A DNA stretch of 9,554 nt from Gammaproteobacteria bacterium. Lineage in GTDB: Bacteria > Pseudomonadota > Gammaproteobacteria > Chromatiales > Chromatiaceae. Location: the NCBI GenBank assembly GCA_019136395.1, contig JAGVUH010000175.1, forward strand, positions 1 to 9,554. Reading direction: 5' to 3'. Positions 1-7,051 of the stretch are shown here, in pieces. The translations under genes were made by a program, and so were the position numbers. Under the pieces are notes generated by a model that worked only from the letters and a program-made list of their open reading frames with translations, did no database searches and was not told the DNA's origin. Every line of letters begins with the position of its first letter. Positions within the stretch are counted from its first letter, which is position 1.

Positions 1-107
1 GGGGTGATCTTGAAGCATGCCAGCAGATCCGTGTCCTTGGGCACGTAATCCGGCATCCAGTAGGTCTCGCGGTATTCCTTCACGCCCGCGTTGTAAGTCT
101 TTGCCAT
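1..107 (-). CDS. cbbL: RuBisCO large subunit, form I, N-terminal fragment (cut by window edge)
   Basis: The minus-strand frame from the ATG at 105-107 gives 35 residues beginning [17 protein letters not shown] and continuing through a [13 protein letters not shown] stretch, which I recognise as the N-terminus of the form I ribulose-1,5-bisphosphate carboxylase/oxygenase large chain. The enzyme fixes CO2 onto ribulose bisphosphate in the Calvin cycle, in the cytoplasm or in carboxysomes. A GGAG-type ribosome binding site lies about 10 nt upstream of the ATG. The catalytic residues lie beyond the left edge, so activity cannot be judged, and a cbbS small-subunit gene would be expected further left. 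Chromatiaceae can carry more than one form I set; this fragment is too short for me to assign a subtype. The family call is firm; the lineage is inferred. Confidence 0.93.
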   Translation of the reverse strand, partial: MAKTYNAGVKEYRETYWMPDYVPKDTDLLACFKIT

Positions 108-247
108 GCCTAGTCTCCGCTACAAATTTGAGTGATTGGCTATTAGCCCTGGGGCCGGATCTTGGCCAGCCCTGAGTTCTTGATGGTCTGCAGGGCGGCC
201 GGGACGAGGGTGCTGGTCAAGAGTCCCTTGCATCCCGGACAAGAACC

Positions 248-275
248 AGTATAAGCATTCGATTCATAAACACAA
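248..275 (-). promoter_or_regulatory. Candidate sigma70-like promoter for cbbL
   Basis: Read on the minus strand, TTGTGT (270-275) and TATACT (248-253) are separated by 16 nt, which is a plausible -35/-10 pair. It would give a leader of roughly 135 nt before the cbbL start. cbb operons are commonly controlled by the LysR-type activator CbbR, but no cbbR gene is in the window and I could not assign a CbbR site with confidence. The 108-356 gap otherwise holds only the terminator of the preceding gene. An open frame runs across it but overlaps the barrel gene and has no recognisable product. Confidence 0.35.
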
Positions 276-292
276 TTCAGGATTATTGATCG

Positions 293-314
293 AAAACCAA
301 AGAACTGCTTTGGT
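293..314 (-). terminator. Rho-independent terminator of the outer-membrane barrel gene
   Basis: On the minus strand a perfect 7-bp hairpin (ACCAAAG, 5-nt loop, CTTTGGT; 296-314) is followed directly by TTTTC. It sits about 43 nt after the stop of the barrel gene and upstream of the candidate cbbL promoter, so it would separate the two same-strand genes. The stem is modest in GC, so efficiency may be partial. Confidence 0.6.
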
Positions 315-356
315 GTTCCGCCCGATCCGGCTGGTGCCAGGCCCACGGACACCCGG

Positions 357-1268
357 TCAGAAAAAGTGGGCGAAGCGCAGAACCCAGCGGTGGTTTTCGA
401 AAAAGCCGCTCTTGGTCTCCAGGTCGCCACCGTACTCCAGGGTCAGGCGCCCGACGGGTAGGTTGAGGTAGCCAACCAGTCCGTAGCGATGCGCGCTGAG
501 GTCATTGGACCAGGGCGTGACCTTCGTCCGCGTCGCGCCGCCGGCGTTGTAGAAGTAGCTCAGGCTGAGGGCAAGCATGCGGTTGAACTGGTAACTGAGG
601 GCGGTCTGGGCGCTGTAGAGGGGCTGCTGGCTCAGGGTGCCCATCACGGGGCTGTTGCCAAAATAGTCGTCGTTGTCACCAAACCAGGCCACGTCCCCCG
701 CGACCAGCCAGTCGAGACGGTCGAGCAGGCGTTGGCTGAAACCGGTCTGCAGGGCGCCCCGGACGCGGTTTTCCCCGGGGTTGGTGTTGAGGACCCGCGT
801 ACGCTCGGCGTCGTACTGCCCGGTGGGCAGGCTCAGATAGGCGGCGATGCCGACGTAGCGGCCCGCCTCCCGGTCCACGTAAGGCCAGATGGCATACATC
901 ATGCCCAGATCGCCGAGTCCGCCATTGTCATCGATGGCCCCCAGGTCGCCACTGGTCCGCACCCGCAGGTTGGCGACCTGGGCGTAAAAGTAGCTGGGAT
1001 GGCCCGCCAGCTCGAAGGCATGTCCCAGCCGGAGCTGCAACTGGTCCAGATGCAGGCGGGAATCCAGTTCCAGGCGCTCGCCCTCCCGATACAGATCGCC
1101 GCGATGACTGGCGATGTAGGCCAGCGAGACCGCCGATAGACCCGGCGGGGGGGGGATGACATCCAGGGGCACGAGGTCGATGGCCTGGGCGGGCAGCACC
1201 ATGAGGGCCATTAGCAGGCCGAGCATCGTGGAGACGGAGGCATTCATGCGGCTATACCTGGGAGTCAT
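357..1268 (-). CDS. Outer-membrane beta-barrel protein, phenol MetA-pathway/transporter family
   Basis: A 303-residue protein with a signal peptide (basic start with R4 and R7, a hydrophobic stretch about residues 14-27, likely cleavage after PAQA near residue 29), alternating amphipathic strands, and a C-terminal phenylalanine (RFAHFF) as expected of an outer-membrane barrel recognised by the Bam machinery. The YLSLPTGQYD segment (144-153) is characteristic of the putative MetA-pathway phenol degradation family, often annotated simply as transporter, whose members are thought to be channels for small hydrophobic or organic compounds; the substrate here is unknown. ATG at 1268 is preferred because it gives the signal peptide its basic residues. 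The ATG at 1247 (M8) is an alternative with an AGG about 9 nt upstream. The gene diverges from the TRAP operon and precedes cbbL on the same strand. A role in delivering the TRAP substrate across the outer membrane is only inferred. Confidence 0.8.
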   Translation of the reverse strand: MTPRYSRMNASVSTMLGLLMALMVLPAQAIDLVPLDVIPPPPGLSAVSLAYIASHRGDLYREGERLELDSRLHLDQLQLRLGHAFELAGHPSYFYAQVANLRVRTSGDLGAIDDNGGLGDLGMMYAIWPYVDREAGRYVGIAAYLSLPTGQYDAERTRVLNTNPGENRVRGALQTGFSQRLLDRLDWLVAGDVAWFGDNDDYFGNSPVMGTLSQQPLYSAQTALSYQFNRMLALSLSYFYNAGGATRTKVTPWSNDLSAHRYGLVGYLNLPVGRLTLEYGGDLETKSGFFENHRWVLRFAHFF

Positions 1269-1384
1269 CTACTTGGTCCGAACCGGGAAAGGGGCACATC
1301 TTTGCGCGGCGATATTGTCGCAGTCCGGCCAGCCCACGTCATGCCCCTCTCCTCGTTCCGGGATGACCCGGGCACGTCCCATGG

Positions 1385-1397
1385 CCTCCAGTGGAGG
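1385..1397. promoter_or_regulatory. Short palindrome in the divergent intergenic region
   Basis: CCTCCA and TGGAGG form a perfect 6-bp inverted repeat around a single central base, roughly midway between the divergent barrel gene and the TRAP operon. It could be an operator for a shared regulator. It is short enough to occur by chance in GC-rich DNA, and no regulator gene is adjacent. I see no gene in 1269-1556. Confidence 0.2.
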
Positions 1398-1482
1398 ACC
1401 ACCCGACCCGGAAGAACCAAAAATTTCTTGCGCGTGGGACGGGCCCGGCCAGGGTAACCTTGAGATTTAATCGTCTAGGCGG

Positions 1483-1512
1483 TTGTCGGCATCGTCTCCG
1501 CTCTCCTACAAT
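1483..1512 (+). promoter_or_regulatory. Candidate sigma70 promoter of the TRAP operon
   Basis: TTGTCG (1483-1488) and TACAAT (1507-1512) are 18 nt apart and match the -35 and -10 consensus well. The predicted transcript start would be near 1519, leaving about 38 nt of leader before the strong Shine-Dalgarno GAGGGGG (1546-1552), which lies 4 nt before the dctP ATG. Confidence 0.5.
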
Positions 1513-1556
1513 CAAGGATGACCATTGTTGTTAATCAGCATCATTGAGGGGGCTTT

Positions 1557-2639
1557 ATGGAACGTCGTTCCTTTCTGCAAGGCGCCGGCATGGCCGGTAT
1601 TCTCGCCACCGGTATCGCCCCGGCCATCATCCGGGCCCAGGAACCCATCCGCTGGCGTCTGGCGTCCAGCTTCCCGAAATCCCTCGACACCGTCTACGGC
1701 GCCAGCGAGTCCTTCGCCCGGTACGTCGCCGACGCCACCGGGGGTAATTTCCAGATCTCGGTCCATCCGGCGGGGGAGATCGTCCCCGCCTTTGGTGTCG
1801 TCGACGCCATCCAGCAGGGCACCGTCGAGTGCGCCCATACCGCGCCCTATTACTTCTTCGGCAAGGACGAGACCTTCGCCCTGGACTGCTCCGTGCCCTT
1901 CGGCATGACCTCGCGCCCCATGACCGCCTGGATGTATGACGGCAATGGCCTGCAACTGCTGCGCGACTTCTACGCCCAGTTCAACATCGTTAACTTCCCC
2001 TGCGGCAACACCGGCGCCCAGATGGGAGGCTGGTATCGCAAGGAAATCAAGTCGGTCAAGGACCTGGATGGCATGAAGATGCGCATCTCGGCCTTCGCCG
2101 GGCGCGTCCTGGCCAAGCTGGGCCTGGTGGCCCAGACCCTGCCCGCCGGCGAGATCTACCAGGCCCTGGAGAAGGGCACCATCGACGCCTCCGAGTGGAT
2201 TGGTCCCTATGACGACCTCAAGCTCGGCCTGCACAAGGTGGCGCCCTACTACTATTACCCGGCCTGGTGGGAGGGCAGCACCCAGTTCTCCGTCTACATC
2301 AACAGCGACAAGTGGAACAGCCTGTCCAAGGACTACCAGGCGATCGTCACCCAGGCCGCCGCCGCCGCCCATGTCCAGTGCCAGGCCCGTTACGATGCCC
2401 GCAACCCCGCCTCCCTCAAGCAACTGGTCGCCGAGGGGGCCAAGCTGAGCCGTTTCCCCAAGGATGTCATGGACGCCGCCTTCAAGGCCGCCCAAGAGGT
2501 CTATCAGGAACTGGACGATAAGAACCCGAACTGGAAAAAGGTCTATCCTGATTACAAGAGCTTCATGGCCCAGCAGGTGCAATGGCAGTCCGTGGCGGAG
2601 GCCAATTACACCCAGTACCTCGCCGCGCAGAAACTCTAG
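1557..2639 (+). CDS. dctP: TRAP transporter periplasmic substrate-binding protein (TakP-like)
   Basis: A 360-residue protein that captures substrate in the periplasm and hands it to the QM permease, using sodium-coupled rather than ATP-driven uptake. It starts MERRSFLQ, a twin-arginine-like motif followed by a hydrophobic segment to about residue 27 (IIRA before QE), suggesting Tat export. Family signatures include the DLDGMKMR block (169-176, whose Arg is normally the carboxylate ligand in DctP proteins) and a PAGEIYQALEKGTID then EWIGPYDD block (196-220, with E213 and W214). These, with the YYYYPAWWEG stretch (231-240), resemble the mannitol/chloroaromatic and 2-oxoacid (TakP) subgroup. Length is normal for that subgroup. 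The start is fixed by GAGGGGG 4 nt upstream. It is first in the operon and followed by a hairpin before the membrane genes. An oxoacid such as pyruvate is my best guess for the ligand, but it is not proven by sequence. Confidence 0.92.
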   Translation: MERRSFLQGAGMAGILATGIAPAIIRAQEPIRWRLASSFPKSLDTVYGASESFARYVADATGGNFQISVHPAGEIVPAFGVVDAIQQGTVECAHTAPYYFFGKDETFALDCSVPFGMTSRPMTAWMYDGNGLQLLRDFYAQFNIVNFPCGNTGAQMGGWYRKEIKSVKDLDGMKMRISAFAGRVLAKLGLVAQTLPAGEIYQALEKGTIDASEWIGPYDDLKLGLHKVAPYYYYPAWWEGSTQFSVYINSDKWNSLSKDYQAIVTQAAAAAHVQCQARYDARNPASLKQLVAEGAKLSRFPKDVMDAAFKAAQEVYQELDDKNPNWKKVYPDYKSFMAQQVQWQSVAEANYTQYLAAQKL

Positions 2640-2715
2640 TCCCCGGCCCGCCGCCCCGGGTTCCCCACCCGGCGGCGGCGGTTCTGTCCACCTTGCCGCG
2701 ACCGCGGACTCCCGG

Positions 2716-2749
2716 AACGCCGAGCGCCGTAGGCTGGCCTCGGCGTTTT
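2716..2749 (+). terminator. Intrinsic terminator/attenuator between dctP and dctQ
   Basis: A perfect 9-bp stem, AACGCCGAG (2716-2724) and CTCGGCGTT (2739-2747), has a 14-nt loop and ends in TTTT (2746-2749). It lies about 75 nt after the dctP stop and ends 28 nt before the dctQ ATG. The likely role is partial termination, giving more binding protein than permease, or stabilising the 3' end of the dctP message. A TTG at 2748 that could extend dctQ falls inside this element, which argues against that start. Confidence 0.65.
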
Positions 2750-2777
2750 GCCCTCCGGGCGGTCCTGGGGCCATCCC

Positions 2778-3440
2778 ATGAAGATCCTGCTGCGCCTCTC
2801 CCGTCTCATCGATGTCACCAACCGCCTGCTGGGCAGGCTGACCCCCTGGCTGGTCTTCGCCGCCGTCCTCATCAGCGCCAGCAATGCGGTGGCCCGCAAG
2901 GCCCTTAATCTCAGCTCCAACGCCTTCCTTGAGGTGCAGTGGTACCTCTTCGCCGCCGTCTTCCTCCTCGGCGCCGGCTTCGTCCTGCTGGAAAATGCCC
3001 ACGTCCGCATCGATGTCCTGGCCGGTAAACTCTCCATGCGGGCTCGGAACTGGATCGATGTCGTCGGCCTCCTGGTCTTCTTGCTGCCCCTATGCGGTTT
3101 CATGATCAAGCTGTCCTGGCCCTACGTCTGGCAGGCCTACGTCTCCGGGGAGATCTCCCAGAATTATGGTGGCCTCATCCGCTGGCCGGTCTATGCCCTG
3201 GTGCCCCTCGGCTTCGGCCTGCTGGGGCTTCAGGCCCTGTCCGAACTGATCAAGCGCCTGGCCTTCCTGACCGGGGCCGGGCCAAACCCCCTGCATGCGG
3301 GTAGCGGCGAGGAGGAGGCCAGCGAGGATGGCCAGGTCGGCGCGCATGCCATCGCCGCCGTGGCGCCGGCCGGGGGGACCACGCCCGCCACCGCTAAGGG
3401 GACCGGTGGCGCCGGACCCCAGGGAGGGGCGACCAAATGA
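2778..3440 (+). CDS. dctQ: TRAP transporter small membrane subunit (4-TM, DctQ type)
   Basis: A 220-residue inner-membrane protein with four hydrophobic segments at about residues 22-39, 54-71, 93-115 and 138-160. The EVQWYLF start of TM2 and the NAHVRID motif (73-79) are typical of DctQ subunits, which pair with the large subunit and contact the loaded binding protein. ATG at 2778 is chosen because GGGG sits 7 nt upstream and the upstream TTG lies in the terminator hairpin. After TM4 there is a tail of about 50 residues, first acidic (GEEEASED), then Gly/Ala/Thr-rich, which makes it somewhat longer than a compact DctQ. The stop overlaps the dctM start as ATGA, implying translational coupling and equal amounts of Q and M. 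Confidence 0.88.
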   Translation: MKILLRLSRLIDVTNRLLGRLTPWLVFAAVLISASNAVARKALNLSSNAFLEVQWYLFAAVFLLGAGFVLLENAHVRIDVLAGKLSMRARNWIDVVGLLVFLLPLCGFMIKLSWPYVWQAYVSGEISQNYGGLIRWPVYALVPLGFGLLGLQALSELIKRLAFLTGAGPNPLHAGSGEEEASEDGQVGAHAIAAVAPAGGTTPATAKGTGGAGPQGGATK

Positions 3441-5533
3441 CCGCGCTCCTTGCCGCCCACATCCCCGAACTCATGTTCGGGTCCCTGCTGCTCTTCCTCC
3501 TCACCGGTTTTCCGGTGGCCTTCTCCCTGGCGGCCGTCGGCCTGACCTGGGGCTTCATCGGCATGGAGATCGGTCTGCTGCCGCCCAGCCTCTTCCAGGC
3601 CCTGCCACTGCGGGTCTTCGGCATCATGCAGAACGAGACCCTGCTGGCCATCCCCTTCTTTACCCTCATGGGCCTGATCCTGGAACGGAGTGGCATGGCG
3701 GAGGATCTGCTCGATACCGTCGGCCAGGTCTTCGGCCCCATCCGCGGCGGCGTGGCCCTGGCGGTGCTGTTCGTCGGCGCCCTGCTGGCGGCGACCACCG
3801 GCGTGGTGGCCGCCTCGGTCATCTCCATGGGCCTGATCTCCCTGCCGATCATGCTGCGGTATGGCTACAGCCCGGCGATCGCCGCCGGGGCCATCACCGC
3901 CTCCGGCACCCTGGCGCAGATCATCCCGCCCTCCCTGGTGCTGATCGTCATGGCCGACCAGTTGGGCCGCAGCGTCGGCGACCTGTACATGGGCGCCTTC
4001 ATCCCGGCCTTCGCACTGGTGGGACTCTTCGCCCTCTTCATCATCTTCATGGCCATTTTCAAGCCCACCCTGGTGCCGGCCCTGCCGCCCGAGGCGCGCA
4101 CCTACGCCGAGCCCGACGGTAGCTCGGGGCTGCGCTCCCTGGCGGTCTTCACCCTGATCATCGCCGTCGCCGCGGTCGCCTTCGGGCAGCACTATGGCGA
4201 GATCCTTGGCGTCCTGACGGGGACCGAGGTCAAGCCGGCCCTGGACGAGACCCTCGTCGTCACCCTGACGGGCGCCACCCTGCTGGCCTTCATCGGAGCC
4301 CTGATCAACCAGGCCCTGGGTCTGGGGCTCTTGTCGCGGCTCACCGAGCGGGTGACCTTCGTCCTGATCCCGCCACTGATCCTGATCTTCCTGGTGCTGG
4401 GAACCATCTTCCTCGGGGTGGCGACGCCGACCGAGGGTGGGGCCATGGGGGCGGTGGGTGCCCTGATCATGGCCCTGGCCCGTCGCAAGCTGGACCGGCA
4501 ATTGCTCAGGCATGCCTTGGAGGCGACGGCGCGCCTGTCCACCTTCGTGCTGTTCATCCTCATCGGCTCGACCGTCTTCAGCTTCACCTTCACCGCCGTG
4601 GATGGTCAGCTCTGGGTCGAGCATCTGTTCGACAAGTTGCCCGGTGGCCAGATCGGCTTCCTGGTCTTCGTCAACTTTGTCATCTTCCTGCTGGGCTTCT
4701 TCATCGACTTCTTCGAGATCGCCTTCATCCTGGTGCCCTTGCTGGCGCCGGTGGCGGACAAGCTGGGCATCGACCTGGTCTGGTTCGGCGTGTTGCTGGC
4801 CATGAACCTCCAGACCTCGTTCTTGACCCCGCCCTTCGGCTTCGCCCTCTTCTATCTGCGCAGCGTGGCACCGGCCCAGGCCTTCATCGACCGGGTTACG
4901 CACCGGCGGGTGGAGGGGGTGAAGACCCTGGATATCTACCGGGGCTCCATTCCCTTCGTCCTGATCCAGATCGCCATGGTGGCGGCCATCATCGCCTTCC
5001 CCGGCATCGTGACCATGGGGTTGAACAAGACCGAACAGGTGGATCTGGAGAGCGTCAAGATCGAGATCGAAAGCGGCGGCGGCTGGGAACGGCAGGGCAG
5101 TGGTTGGGGCCAATCGAGCGAGAGCGGTTGGGACCAACCGGCGGCGGCGGACGCCCCCGGTGCGCCGGACACCAGCCGGGCGAATGAGGCGGGCTGGGGC
5201 ACGCCCGGCGAGGGCGGCTGGGACCAGCCGGCGGATAGACCAACAGGCGATTCCGACTGGGCGCAGCCGGCGGAGGGCCCAGCGGAAGCTTCGGGTTGGG
5301 CGCAGCCGGCAGATTCCGACCGGGCAGGACCGCTGGAAGGCGCGATGGAGGATTCAGGCGCGATGCGGCTGGGGGAAAGTCAGTCGGTAGATGCGGGCTG
5401 GGCACGCCCGGTGGCGGAATCGGCCGGCCAGGACCAGTCAGGGGCTGATGATGGCGGTCAGCCGGGTGATACCGGCGAGGGGGCGCCGGGTGCTTCCGCC
5501 CCGGGCGACAACTGGGCGACGCCGGCGCGGTGA
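3437..5533 (+). CDS. dctM: TRAP transporter large permease subunit (DctM) with long Trp-rich C-terminal tail
   Basis: A 698-residue inner-membrane protein forming the ion-coupled translocation channel. Hydrophobic segments run from about residue 10 to 528 and include the DctM-like LLTGFPVAFSLA near the N-terminus, an ALLAATTGVVAASV helix, ASGTLAQIIPPS and later TPTEGGAMGA re-entrant-type motifs, and NLQTSFLTPPFGFALFYLR near the end. The last membrane segment is at 505-528. The start is set by AGGGAGGGG just upstream and by the ATGA overlap with dctQ. Typical DctM proteins are roughly 430 residues, and this subgroup tends to be longer. The odd part is residues 546-698: a hydrophilic Gly/Ala/Pro/Asp-rich tail with nine regularly recurring tryptophans. 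No frameshift separates the tail from the permease core. The tail's function and the transported substrate are unknown. Confidence 0.9.
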   Translation: MTALLAAHIPELMFGSLLLFLLTGFPVAFSLAAVGLTWGFIGMEIGLLPPSLFQALPLRVFGIMQNETLLAIPFFTLMGLILERSGMAEDLLDTVGQVFGPIRGGVALAVLFVGALLAATTGVVAASVISMGLISLPIMLRYGYSPAIAAGAITASGTLAQIIPPSLVLIVMADQLGRSVGDLYMGAFIPAFALVGLFALFIIFMAIFKPTLVPALPPEARTYAEPDGSSGLRSLAVFTLIIAVAAVAFGQHYGEILGVLTGTEVKPALDETLVVTLTGATLLAFIGALINQALGLGLLSRLTERVTFVLIPPLILIFLVLGTIFLGVATPTEGGAMGAVGALIMALARRKLDRQLLRHALEATARLSTFVLFILIGSTVFSFTFTAVDGQLWVEHLFDKLPGGQIGFLVFVNFVIFLLGFFIDFFEIAFILVPLLAPVADKLGIDLVWFGVLLAMNLQTSFLTPPFGFALFYLRSVAPAQAFIDRVTHRRVEGVKTLDIYRGSIPFVLIQIAMVAAIIAFPGIVTMGLNKTEQVDLESVKIEIESGGGWERQGSGWGQSSESGWDQPAAADAPGAPDTSRANEAGWGTPGEGGWDQPADRPTGDSDWAQPAEGPAEASGWAQPADSDRAGPLEGAMEDSGAMRLGESQSVDAGWARPVAESAGQDQSGADDGGQPGDTGEGAPGASAPGDNWATPAR
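5084..5530 (+). repeat. Degenerate GW-x-QPA repeats encoding the DctM tail
   Basis: Within the 3' end of the large permease gene, tryptophans at residues 550, 557, 565, 587, 595, 608, 621, 655 and 693 are each followed by a short motif such as DQPA, AQPA, GTP, ARP or ATPAR. At DNA level the cores are similar (tgggaccagccggcgga, tgggcgcagccggcgga, tgggcgcagccggcaga), suggesting growth by short internal duplications. Spacing is 7 to 38 residues, so it is an irregular array rather than a strict tandem repeat. It is predicted to be disordered and soluble. Confidence 0.75.
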
Positions 5534-5550
5534 TCCCCCACCCACGCCTG

Positions 5551-5585
5551 ATGACCCTGGCGTCCCACCGTGCCGCCAGGGTCGT
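5551..5585 (+). terminator. Strong stem-loop after the TRAP operon, without T-run
   Basis: GACCCTGGCG (5553-5562) and CGCCAGGGTC (5574-5583) form a perfect 10-bp stem with an 11-nt loop, extendable by two pairs including one G-T. It lies 17 nt after the dctM stop. There is no T-run, so it is either a message-stabilising hairpin or a helper of Rho-dependent termination rather than a classic intrinsic terminator. Confidence 0.45.
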
Positions 5586-5696
5586 GATGAAGTTCGACCA
5601 GGTGTTGGGTTGGATGCGCGGGGTCAGGAGGTCGCCGCCGGGCTCGGGTGGCGGCGCCGGACTCGGCTGTGCATTCGTTCAGCCCCCTCTCCCCAA

Positions 5697-5719
5697 CCCT
5701 CCCCCACCAGGGGGGAGGG
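5697..5719. repeat. C/G-rich palindrome resembling a dispersed intergenic repeat
   Basis: CCCTCCCCC (5697-5705) and GGGGGAGGG (5711-5719) form a perfect 9-bp inverted repeat with a 5-nt loop, preceded by CCCCCTCTCCCCAA. Runs of this kind, flanked by CCCTCTCCCC-type sequence, are familiar as dispersed intergenic repeats in many proteobacterial genomes. Only one copy is in the window, so its repeat nature here is inferred. It lies in the 303-bp gap (5534-5836) between the convergent dctM and rlmI genes, where I find no supported gene. Confidence 0.4.
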
Positions 5720-5798
5720 AGCAAGAGCATCAGTGGCTTGTGCCAACCAAGGTAGCCCAGGCAGCAGGGGGGGTGTGATCATTTGATCGGCTGCCAGG

Positions 5799-5830
5799 AA
5801 AAGGGTCGCGCCGCGCCAGGCGCGGCGACC
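5799..5830 (-). terminator. Rho-independent terminator of rlmI
   Basis: On the minus strand, right after the rlmI stop, a very GC-rich hairpin (GCCGCG and CGCGGC arms around a 5-nt loop, inside a longer imperfect GTCGCC...GGCGCGAC stem) is followed by CCCTTTTCC. The stem-plus-T-run layout and the position fit an intrinsic terminator. Confidence 0.65.
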
Positions 5831-5836
5831 GGTGGT

Positions 5837-7036
5837 CTAAAAGCCCGGCAGGACCCGCAGGAAGAAGGTCTTGAGATAGGCCGTCTCGGGGATGGCGGGA
5901 TGCACCGGATGGTCCGGTCCCTGCCCGCCCATCGCCAGCAGTTGCAGGCTGACATGGGCGCGGCGGGCGGCCTGCTGCACCAGGCGCAGGAACTCGTCCC
6001 GCCCCAGGTGGAAGGAGCAGGAGGAGGTCACCAGCAGGCCGCCGGGCTCCAGCACGTCCAGGCCGAGCCGGTTGAGGCGCTGGTAGGCTTGGAGGCCCTC
6101 GCGCTCGTCCTTGCGCCGCTTGATGAAGGCCGGGGGATCGAGCATCACCAGGTCGAAGCGCTCCCCTTCCTCCTTGAGCTGGCGTAGGGCGTCGAAGGCG
6201 TCGCCCTGGAGGCCGCTGACCCGCTCCAGCAGGCCGTTGCGCTCGGCGTTGGCGCCCACCGCCGCCAGGGCCGTGGCCGAACTGTCCACGCACACGACCT
6301 CTTCGGCCCCGAGCCGGGCGGCCCGCAACCCCCAGGCGCCGACGTAGCTACAGACATCCAGGGCGCGCCGCGGGCGGCCGAAGCGGGCCAGGCGGGCGCG
6401 GTTCTCCGCCTGGTCGAAAAACCAGCCGGTCTTCTGGCCGGTCAGGGGCGAAACCCGGAACAGATTGCCGTGCTCCGGCACCTCGATCTCCCCCGGGTCG
6501 TTCCCCCGGACCACCTCGTTGGTCAGGGGCAAGCCCTCCAGTTCCCGGACCGGGCTGTCGTTGCGCAGCAGGATGCAAGTGGGTCGCAGCAACTGGTCCA
6601 GGGCGGTGAGCAGGTCGGTGCGGGCCCGCTCCATGCCGGCGGTAGTGATCTGCACCACCAGCAGGTCGCCGTAGCGGTCCACCACCAGGCCGGGCAGGCC
6701 ATCGCTTTCCCCGTAGACCAGGCGATAGAAGGGCTGGTCGTAGAGCCGTTCACGCAACTCCAGGGCCTGGCGCAGCCGTTCGAGCCACAGGGCCGGGCCC
6801 AGGGGCCGGCGCGGGTCATGGGTGACCAGCCGGGCGCAGATCAGGGACTGGGGGTTGACGTAGCCGTGCCCGAGGGGGTGGCCACCATTGCTGAAGATCT
6901 GCACCGGCTGACCGGGCTCCAGACCCTTCAGCGGCGTCGCCTGGGTATCGATCTCGTTGCTGTAGACCCAGCAGTGGCCGGCGAGGAGACGGCGGTCCTG
7001 ATCTTTGTTCAGGCGCAGGGGGGCGGGGGTGGTCAT
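5837..7036 (-). CDS. rlmI: 23S rRNA (cytosine-C5) methyltransferase, RlmI family
   Basis: A 399-residue cytoplasmic SAM-dependent methyltransferase; the E. coli homologue makes m5C1962 in 23S rRNA. An N-terminal PUA-like RNA-binding domain spans about residues 1-80. It is followed by the family block GQKTGWFFDQAENR (200-213), SAM motif I ALDVCSYVGAWGLRAA (225-240), an acidic VDSS after the next strand (250-253), the DPPAFIK motif (300-306) and SSCSFHL (338-344), whose Cys340 is the expected catalytic cysteine. The C-terminal DHPVHPAIPETAYLK block (375-389) is also typical. Length matches the family. AGGA lies about 9 nt upstream of the ATG. The stop of the gatB remnant is only 15 bp upstream of this ATG on the same strand, so the two may once have been co-transcribed. 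YwbD-type paralogues are the main alternative identity. Confidence 0.9.
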   Translation of the reverse strand: MTTPAPLRLNKDQDRRLLAGHCWVYSNEIDTQATPLKGLEPGQPVQIFSNGGHPLGHGYVNPQSLICARLVTHDPRRPLGPALWLERLRQALELRERLYDQPFYRLVYGESDGLPGLVVDRYGDLLVVQITTAGMERARTDLLTALDQLLRPTCILLRNDSPVRELEGLPLTNEVVRGNDPGEIEVPEHGNLFRVSPLTGQKTGWFFDQAENRARLARFGRPRRALDVCSYVGAWGLRAARLGAEEVVCVDSSATALAAVGANAERNGLLERVSGLQGDAFDALRQLKEEGERFDLVMLDPPAFIKRRKDEREGLQAYQRLNRLGLDVLEPGGLLVTSSCSFHLGRDEFLRLVQQAARRAHVSLQLLAMGGQGPDHPVHPAIPETAYLKTFFLRVLPGF

Positions 7037-7051
7037 CAGCGGTGATCCTGG

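Noticed and set aside
143..430. Minus-strand 95-codon frame between the barrel gene and cbbL
   Set aside because: It overlaps the 3' end of the barrel gene in another frame, spans that gene's terminator and has no recognisable product.
489..1139. 216-codon plus-strand open frame opposite the outer-membrane barrel gene
   Set aside because: The minus-strand frame has a signal peptide, barrel strands and a C-terminal Phe; the plus-strand frame has none of these and is a shadow.
2748..2777. Upstream TTG start extending dctQ by 10 residues
   Set aside because: The TTG falls in the T-run of the intercistronic hairpin, and the ATG at 2778 has a well-placed GGGG ribosome binding site.
1512..3002. 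496-codon minus-strand open frame opposite dctP and dctQ
   Set aside because: It is antisense to two well-recognised genes, has low-complexity Gly/Ala/Glu-rich composition and no family motif; long antisense frames are expected in GC-rich coding DNA.
3230..5137. 635-codon minus-strand open frame opposite dctM
   Set aside because: Its Gln/Gly/Asp/His-rich product mirrors the hydrophobic codons of the permease on the other strand. No motif or plausible start signal is seen.
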